35,670 bases of DNA from the NCBI GenBank assembly GCA_023416745.1, contig JAEZHF010000034.1, positions 1-35,670 of the forward strand. Direction: 5' to 3'. The DNA is from Bacillota bacterium (GTDB lineage: Bacteria; Bacillota; Clostridia; Christensenellales; SZUA-584). Under the pieces are notes generated by a model. The model saw nothing but the letters and a program-made list of their open reading frames with translations. It ran no database searches and was not told where the DNA came from. Position 1 is the stretch's first letter. Every line of letters begins with the position of its first letter. Positions 23,627 to 32,572 of this stretch are shown piece after piece. Both the position numbers and the translations under genes were made by a program.

Positions 23627-24889
23627 TTATTCGCCATAAGCGGTCAGGCCCTTCATATCCTTGATACAAACCGACTTCAGTTCGTTTTTCTCAGCCTTTG
23701 CTGCGATGCGGATGTAGCGTTCTGAATATCCCTCCAAACATCCTGAGAATTGTTTGGACTGTTCTTCAAGCAGCACGTCTGCACACCGCCCAAGCTGACT
23801 TTCTATATACTTTTTTTCTAGACGTTCTCCCAGAGCAATCAGTTCTCCGGCGCGCCGCCGTGCCACAGCTTTTGGCACCTTTGGCGACATACCGTTAGCT
23901 ATTGTTCCTTCCCGCGGCGAATACGGAAACACATGCATACGTGAAAATCCGATACTCTCCACAAAACCCAACGTCTCTTCGTGCTCCGCTTCCGTTTCCG
24001 CCGGAAACCCCGCGATGACGTCCGTCGTGATGGCCGGTGCATCAAAGCTTTGCCGCAAGGATCTGACAAAGCTCGCGTAATCCTCCGGTGTATACGGCCT
24101 GTTCATTCGTTTCAGCACCGTTGCCGAGCCGCTTTGCAGCGAAAGATGGAAATGCGGACACAGATTTTTTGCGGACGCAGCCTTAACGAGAAATGCCTCG
24201 TCCAGCATGCCCGGTTCAATGGAGCCCAGCCTTATGCGCGGACCCAATTCACTCAGAGCCAGAATCACATCCCCCAGCCCCTGGCCGTTATCATTATAGG
24301 ACGCGATATGGATGCCGGTCAAGACCAGTTCCTTCACACCTGCTCCAGCCAGCATTTCAGCTTCAGTCAGTATATCGCCTAACGCGCGTGAACGTGAACG
24401 CCCTCGAACATACGGGATAATGCAATAGCTGCAAAAACAGTTGCAGCCCTCCTGTATCTTGATGATACCACGCGTCTTTTCGCCCGGCACATTGATGTGC
24501 ATCGGTTCATAACCGCAGCCGGAAAGTTCATGCGTTGCATCGATGTTCTTCTGGCCCCCAAGGAGCTGCTCGGCAATATCCACGATGCGGGCACGGTCAT
24601 CTGTGCCCACAACCGCATCTACGCCATCCATTTCCAATATCGCTGCCGACGATTTCTGCGCCATACACCCGGCCACGATCACCTTGCCGTTTCGCGCCGC
24701 CCGCCGTATCGCCGCACGCGACTTCTTGTCCGCAACGGCAGTGACAGTGCAGGTGTTGATCACGACGATGTCCGCTTCATTGCCGAACGCCACCGCCATA
24801 AAGCCGCGCTGTTCGAACAGCGACTGCATGTAGGACGAGTCGTATGAATTAACTTTACATCCCAGTGTATAAAAAGCAACCTTTCTCAA
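23627..24889 (-). CDS. mtaB: tRNA t6A37 methylthiotransferase MtaB
   Basis: MtaB is a radical SAM enzyme that converts t6A to ms2t6A at position 37 of ANN-decoding tRNAs. The N-terminal UPF0004 domain has three cluster cysteines: TLGCKVNSYDS (Cys11), NTCTVTAVADKKSR and VAGCMAQ. The radical SAM site is EGCNCFCSYCIIPYVRGRSRSR (CxxxCxxC). A TRAM-like C-terminal segment completes the 420 residues. GCKVNSYD and the NTCTVT sequence favour MtaB over MiaB and RimO. The ATG overlaps the rsmE stop (ATGA). Confidence 0.94.
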   Translation of the reverse strand: MRKVAFYTLGCKVNSYDSSYMQSLFEQRGFMAVAFGNEADIVVINTCTVTAVADKKSRAAIRRAARNGKVIVAGCMAQKSSAAILEMDGVDAVVGTDDRARIVDIAEQLLGGQKNIDATHELSGCGYEPMHINVPGEKTRGIIKIQEGCNCFCSYCIIPYVRGRSRSRALGDILTEAEMLAGAGVKELVLTGIHIASYNDNGQGLGDVILALSELGPRIRLGSIEPGMLDEAFLVKAASAKNLCPHFHLSLQSGSATVLKRMNRPYTPEDYASFVRSLRQSFDAPAITTDVIAGFPAETEAEHEETLGFVESIGFSRMHVFPYSPREGTIANGMSPKVPKAVARRRAGELIALGERLEKKYIESQLGRCADVLLEEQSKQFSGCLEGYSERYIRIAAKAEKNELKSVCIKDMKGLTAYGE

Positions 24890-25602
24890 TAACGCATCTG
24901 TCCTTTTTCATATAATACAGCGGCCAGCACCGCTATGCCCGCCGTTTCGGTACGCAGTATGCGCGAACCCAGCGTTACGGAAATACCACCGGCCTGTCTC
25001 ATTTTTTCGACTTCGGTAGCCTCGAAGCCGCCTTCGGAACCAATCACGATGCCGATATCCGTTTCACAGCCCTGCATCGCCTCCTTTAAAGAGGTTTGCT
25101 TCTCTTCTTCCCAGCACACAACCAGCTTGGTGTGAGCCGACATCCTGTTCACCGCGTCATCAAATCGCAGTATGTCGGCAACCTCCGGTATGACGCTGCG
25201 GCCGCATTGCTTGACGGCGGAAAGTGCCACACGGCGCAGGCGTGACGCATCCTCTGGCTTCTTCACGCAGCGCGAGGAAATGAACGGCACAATGGCACAC
25301 GCACCCAGTTCAACAGCCTTCTGGACGATCTCCTCCATCTTGGCCGATTTGGGATACGCCTGATACAGCGTGACGAACACCTTGGGCTCCTTATCGTTAA
25401 TATGTCGGGATGTTATTTTGGCTTCCAGAACTGCACCGATTGAGATGATATTGCATTCGTAATCAGTCCCTGAGCCGTCAAAAGCTGTGAACGCATCACC
25501 CGGCTGCATGCGCAGCACATTTTTCATATGCTTTGCTTCGTCGCCGGAGATGGTCAGCCTGTCTGGACCGATGTCCCGGCTGTCCGCAAAGAACCGGGCC
25601 AT
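24886..25602 (-). CDS. rsmE: 16S rRNA (uracil-1498-N3)-methyltransferase RsmE
   Basis: RsmE is a SPOUT-fold methyltransferase for U1498 of 16S rRNA. The N-terminal PUA-like part includes DEAKHMKNVLRMQPGD. The C-terminal trefoil-knot region has GSEGGFEATEVE and LGSRILRTETA, the SAM-binding loops of the family. Length is 238 residues. Its ATG shares one base with the prmA stop codon. The prmA-rsmE pair downstream of dnaJ is the common Firmicutes arrangement. Confidence 0.95.
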   Translation of the reverse strand: MARFFADSRDIGPDRLTISGDEAKHMKNVLRMQPGDAFTAFDGSGTDYECNIISIGAVLEAKITSRHINDKEPKVFVTLYQAYPKSAKMEEIVQKAVELGACAIVPFISSRCVKKPEDASRLRRVALSAVKQCGRSVIPEVADILRFDDAVNRMSAHTKLVVCWEEEKQTSLKEAMQGCETDIGIVIGSEGGFEATEVEKMRQAGGISVTLGSRILRTETAGIAVLAAVLYEKGQMRY

Positions 25603-26507
25603 CAGCTTTTTCTCGCGGCAACGGCGCGCCAGTCAGACATCTTCAATATATCGATGATTTCAAAGCCGTCACGCAACAGCGATGCGTTGACATCTTCCAG
25701 ACGCTCTTCAATAATACCGCCAAGTATGTATACACCCTTTTCAGCCAAATAGCCGCCGACATCCTTGTTGAGCCGTATCAGTATATCTGCCACAATATTC
25801 GCCAGCACGATATCATAGGGCTCGCCGTCCGCGTTATTAAGCAAATCCGACTGCCGCACATCCAGAAGAACATTGTTGTTTTCGGCGTTTTCCTTAGCCA
25901 CAGAGACGCTGACCGGATCAAAATCCAGCGCCAGCGTGCGCGCAGCCCCCAGCTTCATTGCCGCAATTCCGAGTATGCCGGAGCCTGTCCCAACGTCCAG
26001 CACAGCAGCGCCCGATACCATGTAACGTTCAAGCAGTGTGAGACACATGCGTGTGGATTCGTGGTCTCCCGTTCCGAACGCCATTCCCGGATCTATCTCC
26101 AAAACGATGTCGCCTTCCTTCGCCGGATATTCTTCCCACGAGGGCTTAACCACAAAACAGCCGGCCGCACGGAACGCCTTAAAGTTTTTTTTAAAATTTT
26201 CATTCCAGTCGGTATCCGCCACCGTTTCCAGAGTCAAACCGTGCACGCCGGCTTTCTTATCAGAAAACACTTCACCCAGGCGTGTTTTTATGCTCTCCAA
26301 CAGCGCATCGAAGCCTTCTTCGCCGAAATAAGCCGAGACAACGACCACTTCCGTTTCCGCTTCAGGCAAAGCGTATTCGTCACTCATAGCTTCTGGTACA
26401 CTTCCGCCGCTCAGTTCCACGCCGGATGCACCTGCGTCCATCAGCACCGACGCAACAATATCCGAATCTCTTTCATTTGTGGCAATACTGACTTTCTTCC
26501 AGTTCAT
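25602..26507 (-). CDS. prmA: Ribosomal protein L11 methyltransferase
   Basis: PrmA trimethylates ribosomal protein L11. The N-terminal substrate domain begins WKKVSIATNERDSDIVASVL. The class I methyltransferase part shows AFGTGDHESTRMCL, VLDVGTGSGILGIAAMKLG and LANIVADIL, all typical of the family. Length is 301 residues. The start overlaps the dnaJ stop (ATGA). A long opposite-strand frame across this gene and dnaJ has no protein-like features and is ignored. Confidence 0.96.
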   Translation of the reverse strand: MNWKKVSIATNERDSDIVASVLMDAGASGVELSGGSVPEAMSDEYALPEAETEVVVVSAYFGEEGFDALLESIKTRLGEVFSDKKAGVHGLTLETVADTDWNENFKKNFKAFRAAGCFVVKPSWEEYPAKEGDIVLEIDPGMAFGTGDHESTRMCLTLLERYMVSGAAVLDVGTGSGILGIAAMKLGAARTLALDFDPVSVSVAKENAENNNVLLDVRQSDLLNNADGEPYDIVLANIVADILIRLNKDVGGYLAEKGVYILGGIIEERLEDVNASLLRDGFEIIDILKMSDWRAVAARKS

Positions 26508-27625
26508 AATCCTTTCACCTTGTCAAAGAAGCTTTTTCCCTTCTGTTTTCCGGCTTTCTCAAATTCCCTCAGCAGTGATCTTTGTTTCTCCGTCAGTTTT
26601 ATAGGCACCTCCACCTTCACCCGCACATACAAACTGCCTTTTTTATTGGAGCGCAGGTGCTGGATGCCCTTGTCCTTCAGGCGGAAAACCGTGCCTGTCT
26701 GCGTTCCCTCGTTCATCTTTAGTTTAGCCTTCCCGTCCAGAGTGGGCACGGTGAGCTCAGCGCCCAAGGCGGCATCCGTAAACGATACAGGCATATCGAG
26801 TACGATATCAAAGCCTTCGCGCTTAAAAAACTCGTGCGGGGCAACACCCATGAATATCTGGAGGTCACCCGGCTCGCCACCGCGCTGCCCAGCTGCGCCT
26901 TCCCCGTGCAGCGTGATCACCTGACCATTGTCAATTCCGGCGGGGATGTTGATCTTGATCTTTTTCGGCTTGTTCAGTATGCCGCGTCCGCCGCAATCGG
27001 AACAAGGTTCTTTTATGATGCTGCCGCGTCCGCCGCAGGTCGGGCAATCGGCTACGTTAACAAAACTGCCGAAGGCCGTGCGCTGCTGTTGACGAATCTG
27101 CCCCGTGCCTCCACACGCCGTACAGGATACAGGCTGCGTGCCTTTCTTCGCACCTGAGCCGCCGCATGTTTCACACGCTGCGTCCTTATTGATGTTTACC
27201 TCCCGCGTCACGCCAAAAGCCGCTTCCTCAAACGTGATGCGCAACTCCATCCGCAGATCCGCGCCATGCACAGGTCCGTTGCGGCGCGAGGTGCGCCCAC
27301 CGCCGCCAAAGAAGGAATCGAATATATCACCGAATCCAAAGCCGCCACCCATAAAATCGTCGAAACCGCCGAAACCGCCCGCACCGCGGCTGCCATCAAA
27401 GGCTGCGTGACCGAACGTATCGTATTGCTGACGCTTGTTCTGGTCGCTCAGTACCTCATACGCTTCACTGGCCTCCTTGAATCTCTCCGCAGCCTCATCT
27501 TTGTTTTCAGTATTTACATCAGGATGATGCTGTTTAGCCAGCTTTCTGTATGCTTTTTTGATATCGTCTGCGCTGGCGTCCTTTCCGATACCCAGGACCT
27601 CATAGTAGTCTCTCTTTGCTGCCAA
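26504..27625 (-). CDS. dnaJ: Chaperone protein DnaJ (Hsp40)
   Basis: DnaJ delivers clients to DnaK and stimulates its ATPase. Domains in order are the J domain with the HPD motif (KQHHPDVN), a Gly/Phe-rich linker with GGFGGFDDFMGGGFGFGD, four zinc-binding CxxCxGxG repeats (CETCGGSG, CTACGGTG, CPTCGGRG, CSDCGGRG) and the C-terminal substrate domains. The start is placed at TTG 27625: AGGCGGTG lies seven bases upstream, and the product then begins MAAKRDYYEVLG as in nearly all DnaJ proteins. An upstream ATG (27700) gives an unrelated 25-residue extension running through a hairpin. Length is 373 residues. Confidence 0.96.
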   Translation of the reverse strand: MAAKRDYYEVLGIGKDASADDIKKAYRKLAKQHHPDVNTENKDEAAERFKEASEAYEVLSDQNKRQQYDTFGHAAFDGSRGAGGFGGFDDFMGGGFGFGDIFDSFFGGGGRTSRRNGPVHGADLRMELRITFEEAAFGVTREVNINKDAACETCGGSGAKKGTQPVSCTACGGTGQIRQQQRTAFGSFVNVADCPTCGGRGSIIKEPCSDCGGRGILNKPKKIKINIPAGIDNGQVITLHGEGAAGQRGGEPGDLQIFMGVAPHEFFKREGFDIVLDMPVSFTDAALGAELTVPTLDGKAKLKMNEGTQTGTVFRLKDKGIQHLRSNKKGSLYVRVKVEVPIKLTEKQRSLLREFEKAGKQKGKSFFDKVKGL

Positions 27626-27662
27626 GCTCTTGCACCGCCTAAATAAAGATAATATGCATCCG

Positions 27663-27693
27663 AAAAGCCAAAGCAGCTGACCGCTCTGGCTTT
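27663..27693 (-). terminator. Hairpin between dnaK and dnaJ, possible attenuator or processing site
   Basis: On the minus strand AAAGCCA (27687-27693) pairs with TGGCTTT (27664-27670), with a further AGC/GCT pairing inside, and the stem is followed by a short T stretch and CGG. It begins about 33 bases after the dnaK stop and ends roughly 38 bases before the dnaJ start. The T-run is short, so readthrough is likely. It could lower dnaJ expression relative to dnaK. Confidence 0.5.
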
Positions 27694-27725
27694 CGTGCAT
27701 TCATATAGACATTCTATTATATGTT

Positions 27726-29606
27726 TTACTTGTTCTTTTTGTCGTCGTCAACCACTTCGTAGTCAGCGTCCACCACATTATCATCATTTGGTGTGCTCTG
27801 CTGACCGCCCGCGCCTGCGCCGGGATCGAATCCCGCGCCTGCCGCACCACCCGCATTATTCTGAGCGTCAGCTTGGCTGTACACCTTGCCGAACACGTCG
27901 TACGATACCTGTGACAGCCGGTCAGCAGCCGCTTTTATGGCGTCTGTATCAGTACCGGCCAGCGCACTCTTCACGTTGGAAATTTCGGCGTCGATACGGC
28001 CTTTGTCCTCACTGCTCACCTTGTCGCCCAGATCTTTTATTGTCTTCTCAGTCTGGAACACCAACGCGTCAGCATTGTTTCTGATTTCAACGCGTTCCTT
28101 TTCTTTTTTGTCTTCAGCAGCAAACTGCTCGGCATCCTTCACAGCCTTGTCGATGTCTTCCTTGGACATGTTGGTCGAGGCGGTGATTGTCACCTTCTGC
28201 TCGTTGCCGGTGCCGAGGTCCTTTGCGGACACGTGCACAATTCCGTTGGCGTCGATGTCGAATGTTACCTCGATCTGAGGCACACCACGCGGTGCCGGCG
28301 GAATACCCGTCAGGTTGAATCGGCCCAGCGTCTTGTTGTGCGCCGCCATTTCGCGCTCGCCCTGAAGCACGTGGATCTCCACACTGGTCTGGCCGTCTGC
28401 CGCGGTCGAAAACACCTGGCTCTTCTTGGTCGGTATCGTCGTATTACGCTCAATCAGCCGGGTGGATACGCCGCCCAGTGTCTCGATGCCCAGCGACAAT
28501 GGGGTTACGTCCAGCAGCACAATGTCATTCACTTCGCCGCCTATAACGCCGCCCTGAATCGCCGCACCAATAGCCACGCACTCATCCGGATTGATTCCCT
28601 TAAACGGATCCTTGCCTGTAATCTCCTTCACCTTATCCTGCACCGCAGGTATACGTGTGGAACCGCCGACAAGTATGACCTTTGCCAATTCGGAAACCTG
28701 AATCCCCGCATCCTGCAACGCTTTGCGCGTGGGAACGGCAGTCTGTTCCACAAGATCCGCAGTCAGTTCATTGAACTTGGCTCGAGACAGCGTCATATCG
28801 AGGTGCTTGGGTCCTGAAGCATCAGCCGTTATAAACGGCAAGTTGATGCTGGCCTGCAGCACGCCGGACAGCTCGACCTTTGCCTTTTCAGCCGCTTCCT
28901 TGATGCGCTGTACCGCGAATTTATCCTTGGACAGGTCGATGCCGTTGGACTTCTTGAACTCCGCGACGATGTGGTCCATCACCTTCTGGTCGAAGTCATC
29001 GCCGCCCAGCCGGTTGTTGCCGTTGGTTGCCAGCACTTCAAACACGCCGTCGCCGATCTCCAGTATCGACACGTCGAACGTGCCGCCGCCGAGGTCGAAC
29101 ACCAGTATCTTTTGTTCCTGCTCTTTGTCAACACCGTACGCGAGCGCCGCCGCCGTTGGTTCGTTGATGATGCGCTGTACGTTGAGGCCCGCGATACGCC
29201 CCGCGTCCTTGGTGGCCTGCCGTTGGCTGTCAGTGAAGTATGCTGGCACAGTGATAACAGCGTCAGTCACCGTCTCGGCAAGATAAGCTTCCGCATCCGC
29301 TTTGAGTTTCTGCAGAATCATTGCCGATATCTCCTGCGGCGAGTAGTTCTTTCCGTCTATATTCACCTTTCTGTCAGTACCCATATCTCTTTTGATTGAG
29401 CTGATCGTTCTGTCCGGATTGGTAATGGCCTGGTTCTTCGCAACCTTTCCGACCATTCTCTCACCGGTATTGGAAAACGCGACCACAGAAGGTGTGGTGC
29501 GGGCGCCTTCCGCATTGACGATGACGGTCGGTTCGCCGCCTTCCATCACGGCCACGCATGAATTGGTTGTGCCCAAATCGATTCCTATGATTTTACCCAT
29601 CGTCAT
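27726..29606 (-). CDS. dnaK: Chaperone protein DnaK (Hsp70)
   Basis: DnaK is an ATP-dependent Hsp70 chaperone. The nucleotide-binding domain shows GIDLGTTNSCVAV, DLGGGTFDVSIL and VILVGGSTRIPAVQ. The linker and beta-sandwich peptide domain (DVTPLSLGIETLGG onward) follow, then the helical lid and a Gly/Ala-rich tail ending in acidic EVVDDDKKNK. Total length is 626 residues. It is the Gram-positive form, lacking the extra loop of proteobacterial DnaK. AAGGAGG precedes two close ATG codons, 29606 and 29600; the second gives the more usual MGKIIGIDLG start. Confidence 0.98.
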   Translation of the reverse strand: MTMGKIIGIDLGTTNSCVAVMEGGEPTVIVNAEGARTTPSVVAFSNTGERMVGKVAKNQAITNPDRTISSIKRDMGTDRKVNIDGKNYSPQEISAMILQKLKADAEAYLAETVTDAVITVPAYFTDSQRQATKDAGRIAGLNVQRIINEPTAAALAYGVDKEQEQKILVFDLGGGTFDVSILEIGDGVFEVLATNGNNRLGGDDFDQKVMDHIVAEFKKSNGIDLSKDKFAVQRIKEAAEKAKVELSGVLQASINLPFITADASGPKHLDMTLSRAKFNELTADLVEQTAVPTRKALQDAGIQVSELAKVILVGGSTRIPAVQDKVKEITGKDPFKGINPDECVAIGAAIQGGVIGGEVNDIVLLDVTPLSLGIETLGGVSTRLIERNTTIPTKKSQVFSTAADGQTSVEIHVLQGEREMAAHNKTLGRFNLTGIPPAPRGVPQIEVTFDIDANGIVHVSAKDLGTGNEQKVTITASTNMSKEDIDKAVKDAEQFAAEDKKEKERVEIRNNADALVFQTEKTIKDLGDKVSSEDKGRIDAEISNVKSALAGTDTDAIKAAADRLSQVSYDVFGKVYSQADAQNNAGGAAGAGFDPGAGAGGQQSTPNDDNVVDADYEVVDDDKKNK

Positions 29607-29629
29607 AATTCCTCCTTATATAAATTGTA

Positions 29630-30208
29630 TTACTTGTTGACAATTACCATGCTGTGCCGGAGCACCCGTTCATCAGCCATATATCCTTTTTGCACGACTG
29701 CACCCACATTGCCGGGCGTCTCGCCCTCGGCGGCGTCCACCATCTGTACCGCCTGATGCTTAGTGGGGTCAAACGGCTCACCCAGAGCGGGTATCTCCTC
29801 AATCCCGAGCTTTAGTAATGTTTCGGACAATAACCTGTGCACCATCGCAACGCCCTGCGCCATCGGATTATCTTTATCCGCTTCAATATGGTCAAGCGCT
29901 CTTTCCAGATTATCCAGCACCGGCAGAATCTGTTCAATCGCCGTACACTGGCCATCCTTTAGCGCCTCGCTCCGTGAGCTGACTGTCCGTTTCTTGTAGT
30001 TGTTGAACTCCGCCAGCGTCCTTAAAAACTTTTCTTTATATTCGTCCCGTTCGGCCAACGCCGCTTTAAGTTCATTCTCCAGTTTCTTTTTGCTGCCCAA
30101 TTTGATCTCGTCGGCTTGAGGTTGTGCTCCGTTTACTGTACTCTTCGCCGCTTCGCCCATTTCATCCACCAAGTTATCGACGGGCTCGTTCTTTTCAATG
30201 CCACTCAT
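29630..30208 (-). CDS. grpE: Nucleotide exchange factor GrpE
   Basis: GrpE is a dimeric exchange factor that releases ADP from DnaK. An acidic, poorly conserved N-terminus precedes a long coiled-coil helix (about 45-90, ELKAALAERDEYKEKFLRTL). The globular part follows, with ILPVLDNLERAL, GVAMVHRLLSETLLKLGIEE and the conserved FDPTKHQAV; VVQKGYMADERVLRHSMVIV ends the protein. Length is 192 residues from ATG 30208, preceded by GGGTGG; a GTG at 30220 is an alternative. It lies between hrcA and dnaK in the standard order. Confidence 0.95.
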   Translation of the reverse strand: MSGIEKNEPVDNLVDEMGEAAKSTVNGAQPQADEIKLGSKKKLENELKAALAERDEYKEKFLRTLAEFNNYKKRTVSSRSEALKDGQCTAIEQILPVLDNLERALDHIEADKDNPMAQGVAMVHRLLSETLLKLGIEEIPALGEPFDPTKHQAVQMVDAAEGETPGNVGAVVQKGYMADERVLRHSMVIVNK

Positions 30209-30229
30209 CCGTTGTACCACCCTTCTTGT

Positions 30230-31267
30230 TTATTCATCCTCAATGAATCCAGATAATATGCTGTTAAGGCTTTGTCCCACAAAGCCCAGTATTGAAATCA
30301 CCTTTGCGTAATCCATCCTTGTGGGGCCGATGACTCCGAAGGAACCGAGTGATTTACCGCCGATTTTGTAAGTGGCCGTTACCACCGAAAGATCGCGCAG
30401 TTCCTTAACCTCATTTTCCTGCCCGATAGTGACGGAAAACTCCAGTTGAGTGGCTTTCTTCATCATCTCGTAGAGCATCTCCTTGGTCTGCAGCACCGAT
30501 ATGAAGCTCTTTGCCTTCTCAATACTCATGTAGTCAGGATATTCGATTATGTTCTGAGTGCCGGCCAGCAATATGCCTTTTTCTCCCTGCGGCTCAACGC
30601 TGGTTTCAATAGCCGACAGGATGTCAGTAACGAAGGCACTCTCGAGGCTAATATTCTCCCGCAGACAGCATTTCAAGTCCGCCTCAGCCTCCTCCAGGGT
30701 TTTGGAGGAAAGCTTTTCGGTGAGCAGACCGGATATCATGTCCATATAGTCCGGCGTTATGCCTTCGGGTACGGTCACAACAGTATCCGTCACCAGCCCT
30801 GCATCTGTTACCACTAACAGTATGGCCTTACGCTCCGTGATCTTGACGATCTGTATGCGTTTAATCACTGACTTTTTGAGCTGCGGCTTGAGTACCATCG
30901 AGATATGGTGAGTTGTTTCTGACAGCACCTGCGCCGCCTTTTCCATCACCTGCTCAACCTCAGACATTCGGTCTTCAAAGTACCGTTTTATCTTATTGGC
31001 TTCCACCACGTTGAGTTTGACCACTTTCATCAGTCGGTCAACATAATACCGATATGCCTTATGTGAAGGCACCCGGCCTGCAGAAGTATGAGGCTGTTCT
31101 AAAAAACCAAGCTCTTCAAGGTCAGCCATCTCATTTCTAATCGTCGCAGAGCTCAGCTCTATGCCATGCTTTTTGGATATCGTCCGCGATCCGATCGGTA
31201 GCCCTGTCATGATATAGTCGTCTATCACAGCTTTGAGTATCGACAGCTTCCGTTCACTTAAGTTCAT
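30230..31267 (-). CDS. hrcA: Heat-inducible transcription repressor HrcA
   Basis: HrcA represses the dnaK and groE operons by binding CIRCE elements. The N-terminal winged-helix domain contains LSERKLSILKAVIDDYI, GSRTISKKHG and SSATIRNEMADLEELGFLEQPHTSAGRVPS, the strongly conserved core. The GAF-like dimerisation region follows, ending with GVIGPTRMDYAKVISILGFV. Length is 345 residues. The ATG at 31267 is chosen because GGGAGGTGAGG precedes it; a longer frame to 31297 would run into the CIRCE element. The operon is therefore autoregulated. Confidence 0.97.
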   Translation of the reverse strand: MNLSERKLSILKAVIDDYIMTGLPIGSRTISKKHGIELSSATIRNEMADLEELGFLEQPHTSAGRVPSHKAYRYYVDRLMKVVKLNVVEANKIKRYFEDRMSEVEQVMEKAAQVLSETTHHISMVLKPQLKKSVIKRIQIVKITERKAILLVVTDAGLVTDTVVTVPEGITPDYMDMISGLLTEKLSSKTLEEAEADLKCCLRENISLESAFVTDILSAIETSVEPQGEKGILLAGTQNIIEYPDYMSIEKAKSFISVLQTKEMLYEMMKKATQLEFSVTIGQENEVKELRDLSVVTATYKIGGKSLGSFGVIGPTRMDYAKVISILGFVGQSLNSILSGFIEDE

Positions 31268-31286
31268 TCGCCTCACCTCCCGTCTG

Positions 31287-31313
31287 TTAGCACTCATCCC
31301 AGTCGAGTGCTAA
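31287..31313. promoter_or_regulatory. CIRCE operator (HrcA binding site)
   Basis: A perfect TTAGCACTC-N9-GAGTGCTAA inverted repeat, matching the consensus at every base. It stands 20 bases upstream of the hrcA start and just downstream of the promoter, so bound HrcA would block the whole hrcA-grpE-dnaK-dnaJ transcript. After transcription the repeat lies in the 5' leader, where it can also form a hairpin. Confidence 0.98.
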
Positions 31314-31325
31314 TATCATGGTATA

Positions 31326-31354
31326 AAAATAGCACTAATTGTCTGCAAAGTCAA
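31326..31354 (-). promoter_or_regulatory. Vegetative promoter of the hrcA-dnaK operon
   Basis: TTGACT (31349-31354) is separated by exactly 17 bases from TATTTT (31326-31331), which carries a TGC extension. This is a good sigma-A type promoter whose start would fall about at the edge of the CIRCE element, as expected for class I heat-shock control. Confidence 0.85.
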
Positions 31355-31441
31355 GACTCACGGGTCTAATTCATATATTTTTCATAAATGACGGAAAAGA
31401 CCCGTTTAAAAGGGATTCTCAATGCCATTGAACGGCTGTTT

Positions 31442-32572
31442 CTATATATTGTTTATAAATTTTCGGATCAGGCTGTTTTGAAGATCAAAGCCTTTCTTGG
31501 TTGGCGCAATCCCCTTTGAAGTGCGAAAGATTAACCCCGCCTTTTCACAATAAGATACAGGTTCATCGAACACTTCTCCAAAGCTCTCATTAAATTGCAT
31601 ATTATATTCGGAAAAGTCAATGCCATCCGTCAGTCTCAGGCGCAGCATGATATACTCTTCTTTCTCGTCCTGAACCGACAACGTTTCTGATTCGGAAACC
31701 GGCTTGTCCCCATCACCCACCATGCGGAAGTATTGTCGCAGTTTTTTCACGTTGCCAAATCGCACAGGATACCCGATCTTGAGCATTGAGTGTGCCGCAA
31801 CACCCAACCCCAGATACTCCGCCCCCGTCCAGTATTTTAAGTTATGGCGGCATTTAAAGCCGTTCATGGCGAAGTTGGACGTTTCGTACTGAAACAATCC
31901 CGCAGATTCCAGCGCATCAATTCCCGCGTGATACATCTCCCGATCCAGTTCCTCATCCGTGCCTGCGTATTCGGCTGCAAGCGGCGTGCCCGCCTCCAGC
32001 TTGAGTGCGTACGATGAGACATGTTTCATACCCAGCTTCGTGACGCGCCGCAGCGTTTCAAGATAACCGTCTAACGTCTGGCCGGGCAGCCCGAATATCG
32101 TGTCAGCGTTGATGTTGTCGAAATGCTTGGATGCCGCCTCATACGCCTGCAAAAATGTGTTCCAAGTATGCCGCCTCCCGATGCGCGAAAGGATTGCGTC
32201 ATCATGCGTTTGCAGGCCGATGCTCAGCCGGTTCACGCCGCAGTTTGCGTAAGCGGCCAGCTTTTGTGCGTCCAGCGTTTCGGGGTTAGCCTCCACCGTG
32301 AATTCGGTCACATTCCAGTTACAGCACGTTTTCAGTCCCTCCACCAGCCGCATGAATTGCGCCGTTGACAGCAGTGACGGCGTTCCTCCGCCCACGAATA
32401 CTGTATTGACTTTACGCGAAAAAAGCGCGTCCATATACAGGCGCGCTTCACCGATTACATTCTCGATATAATTATCCATCTCCGATTCGCAGCCAGGGTA
32501 TGACACGAAGTCGCAGTAGGCACACTTGCGTTTGCAGAAAGGTATGTGGATGTAAAGCCCCAGCGGATTCAT
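31442..32572 (-). CDS. hemW: Radical SAM heme chaperone HemW
   Basis: HemW is a radical SAM family protein that binds heme and is thought to deliver it to target proteins. It was long annotated as oxygen-independent coproporphyrinogen oxidase. The N-terminus GLYIHIPFCKRKCAYCDF carries the CxxxCxxC cluster motif but lacks the fourth cysteine (CxC) of true HemN, which supports HemW. VFVGGGTPSLL, TVEANPETL and SIGLQTHDD are further family motifs. The ATG at 32572 shares a base with the lepA stop and gives the normal start and 376 residues; a frame reaching 32704 lies within lepA. LepA-HemW is a common pair in Firmicutes. Confidence 0.93.
   Translation of the reverse strand: MNPLGLYIHIPFCKRKCAYCDFVSYPGCESEMDNYIENVIGEARLYMDALFSRKVNTVFVGGGTPSLLSTAQFMRLVEGLKTCCNWNVTEFTVEANPETLDAQKLAAYANCGVNRLSIGLQTHDDAILSRIGRRHTWNTFLQAYEAASKHFDNINADTIFGLPGQTLDGYLETLRRVTKLGMKHVSSYALKLEAGTPLAAEYAGTDEELDREMYHAGIDALESAGLFQYETSNFAMNGFKCRHNLKYWTGAEYLGLGVAAHSMLKIGYPVRFGNVKKLRQYFRMVGDGDKPVSESETLSVQDEKEEYIMLRLRLTDGIDFSEYNMQFNESFGEVFDEPVSYCEKAGLIFRTSKGIAPTKKGFDLQNSLIRKFINNI

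Noticed and set aside
25533..26924. A 463-codon open frame on the plus strand
   Set aside because: It lies opposite prmA and the end of dnaJ, both certain genes. Its translation is rich in His, Arg, Cys and Phe with no domain pattern, and there is no ribosome site. It is a by-product of the codon bias of the real genes.
31268..31297. A longer hrcA with ten extra N-terminal residues
   Set aside because: The extension would translate part of the CIRCE operator and the ribosome site of the shorter, family-like start.
31380..31441. Terminator between hemW and hrcA
   Set aside because: Only short imperfect stems (CCGTT/AACGG with a loop of over 20 bases, and CCC/GGG) were found. They are not stable enough to call.
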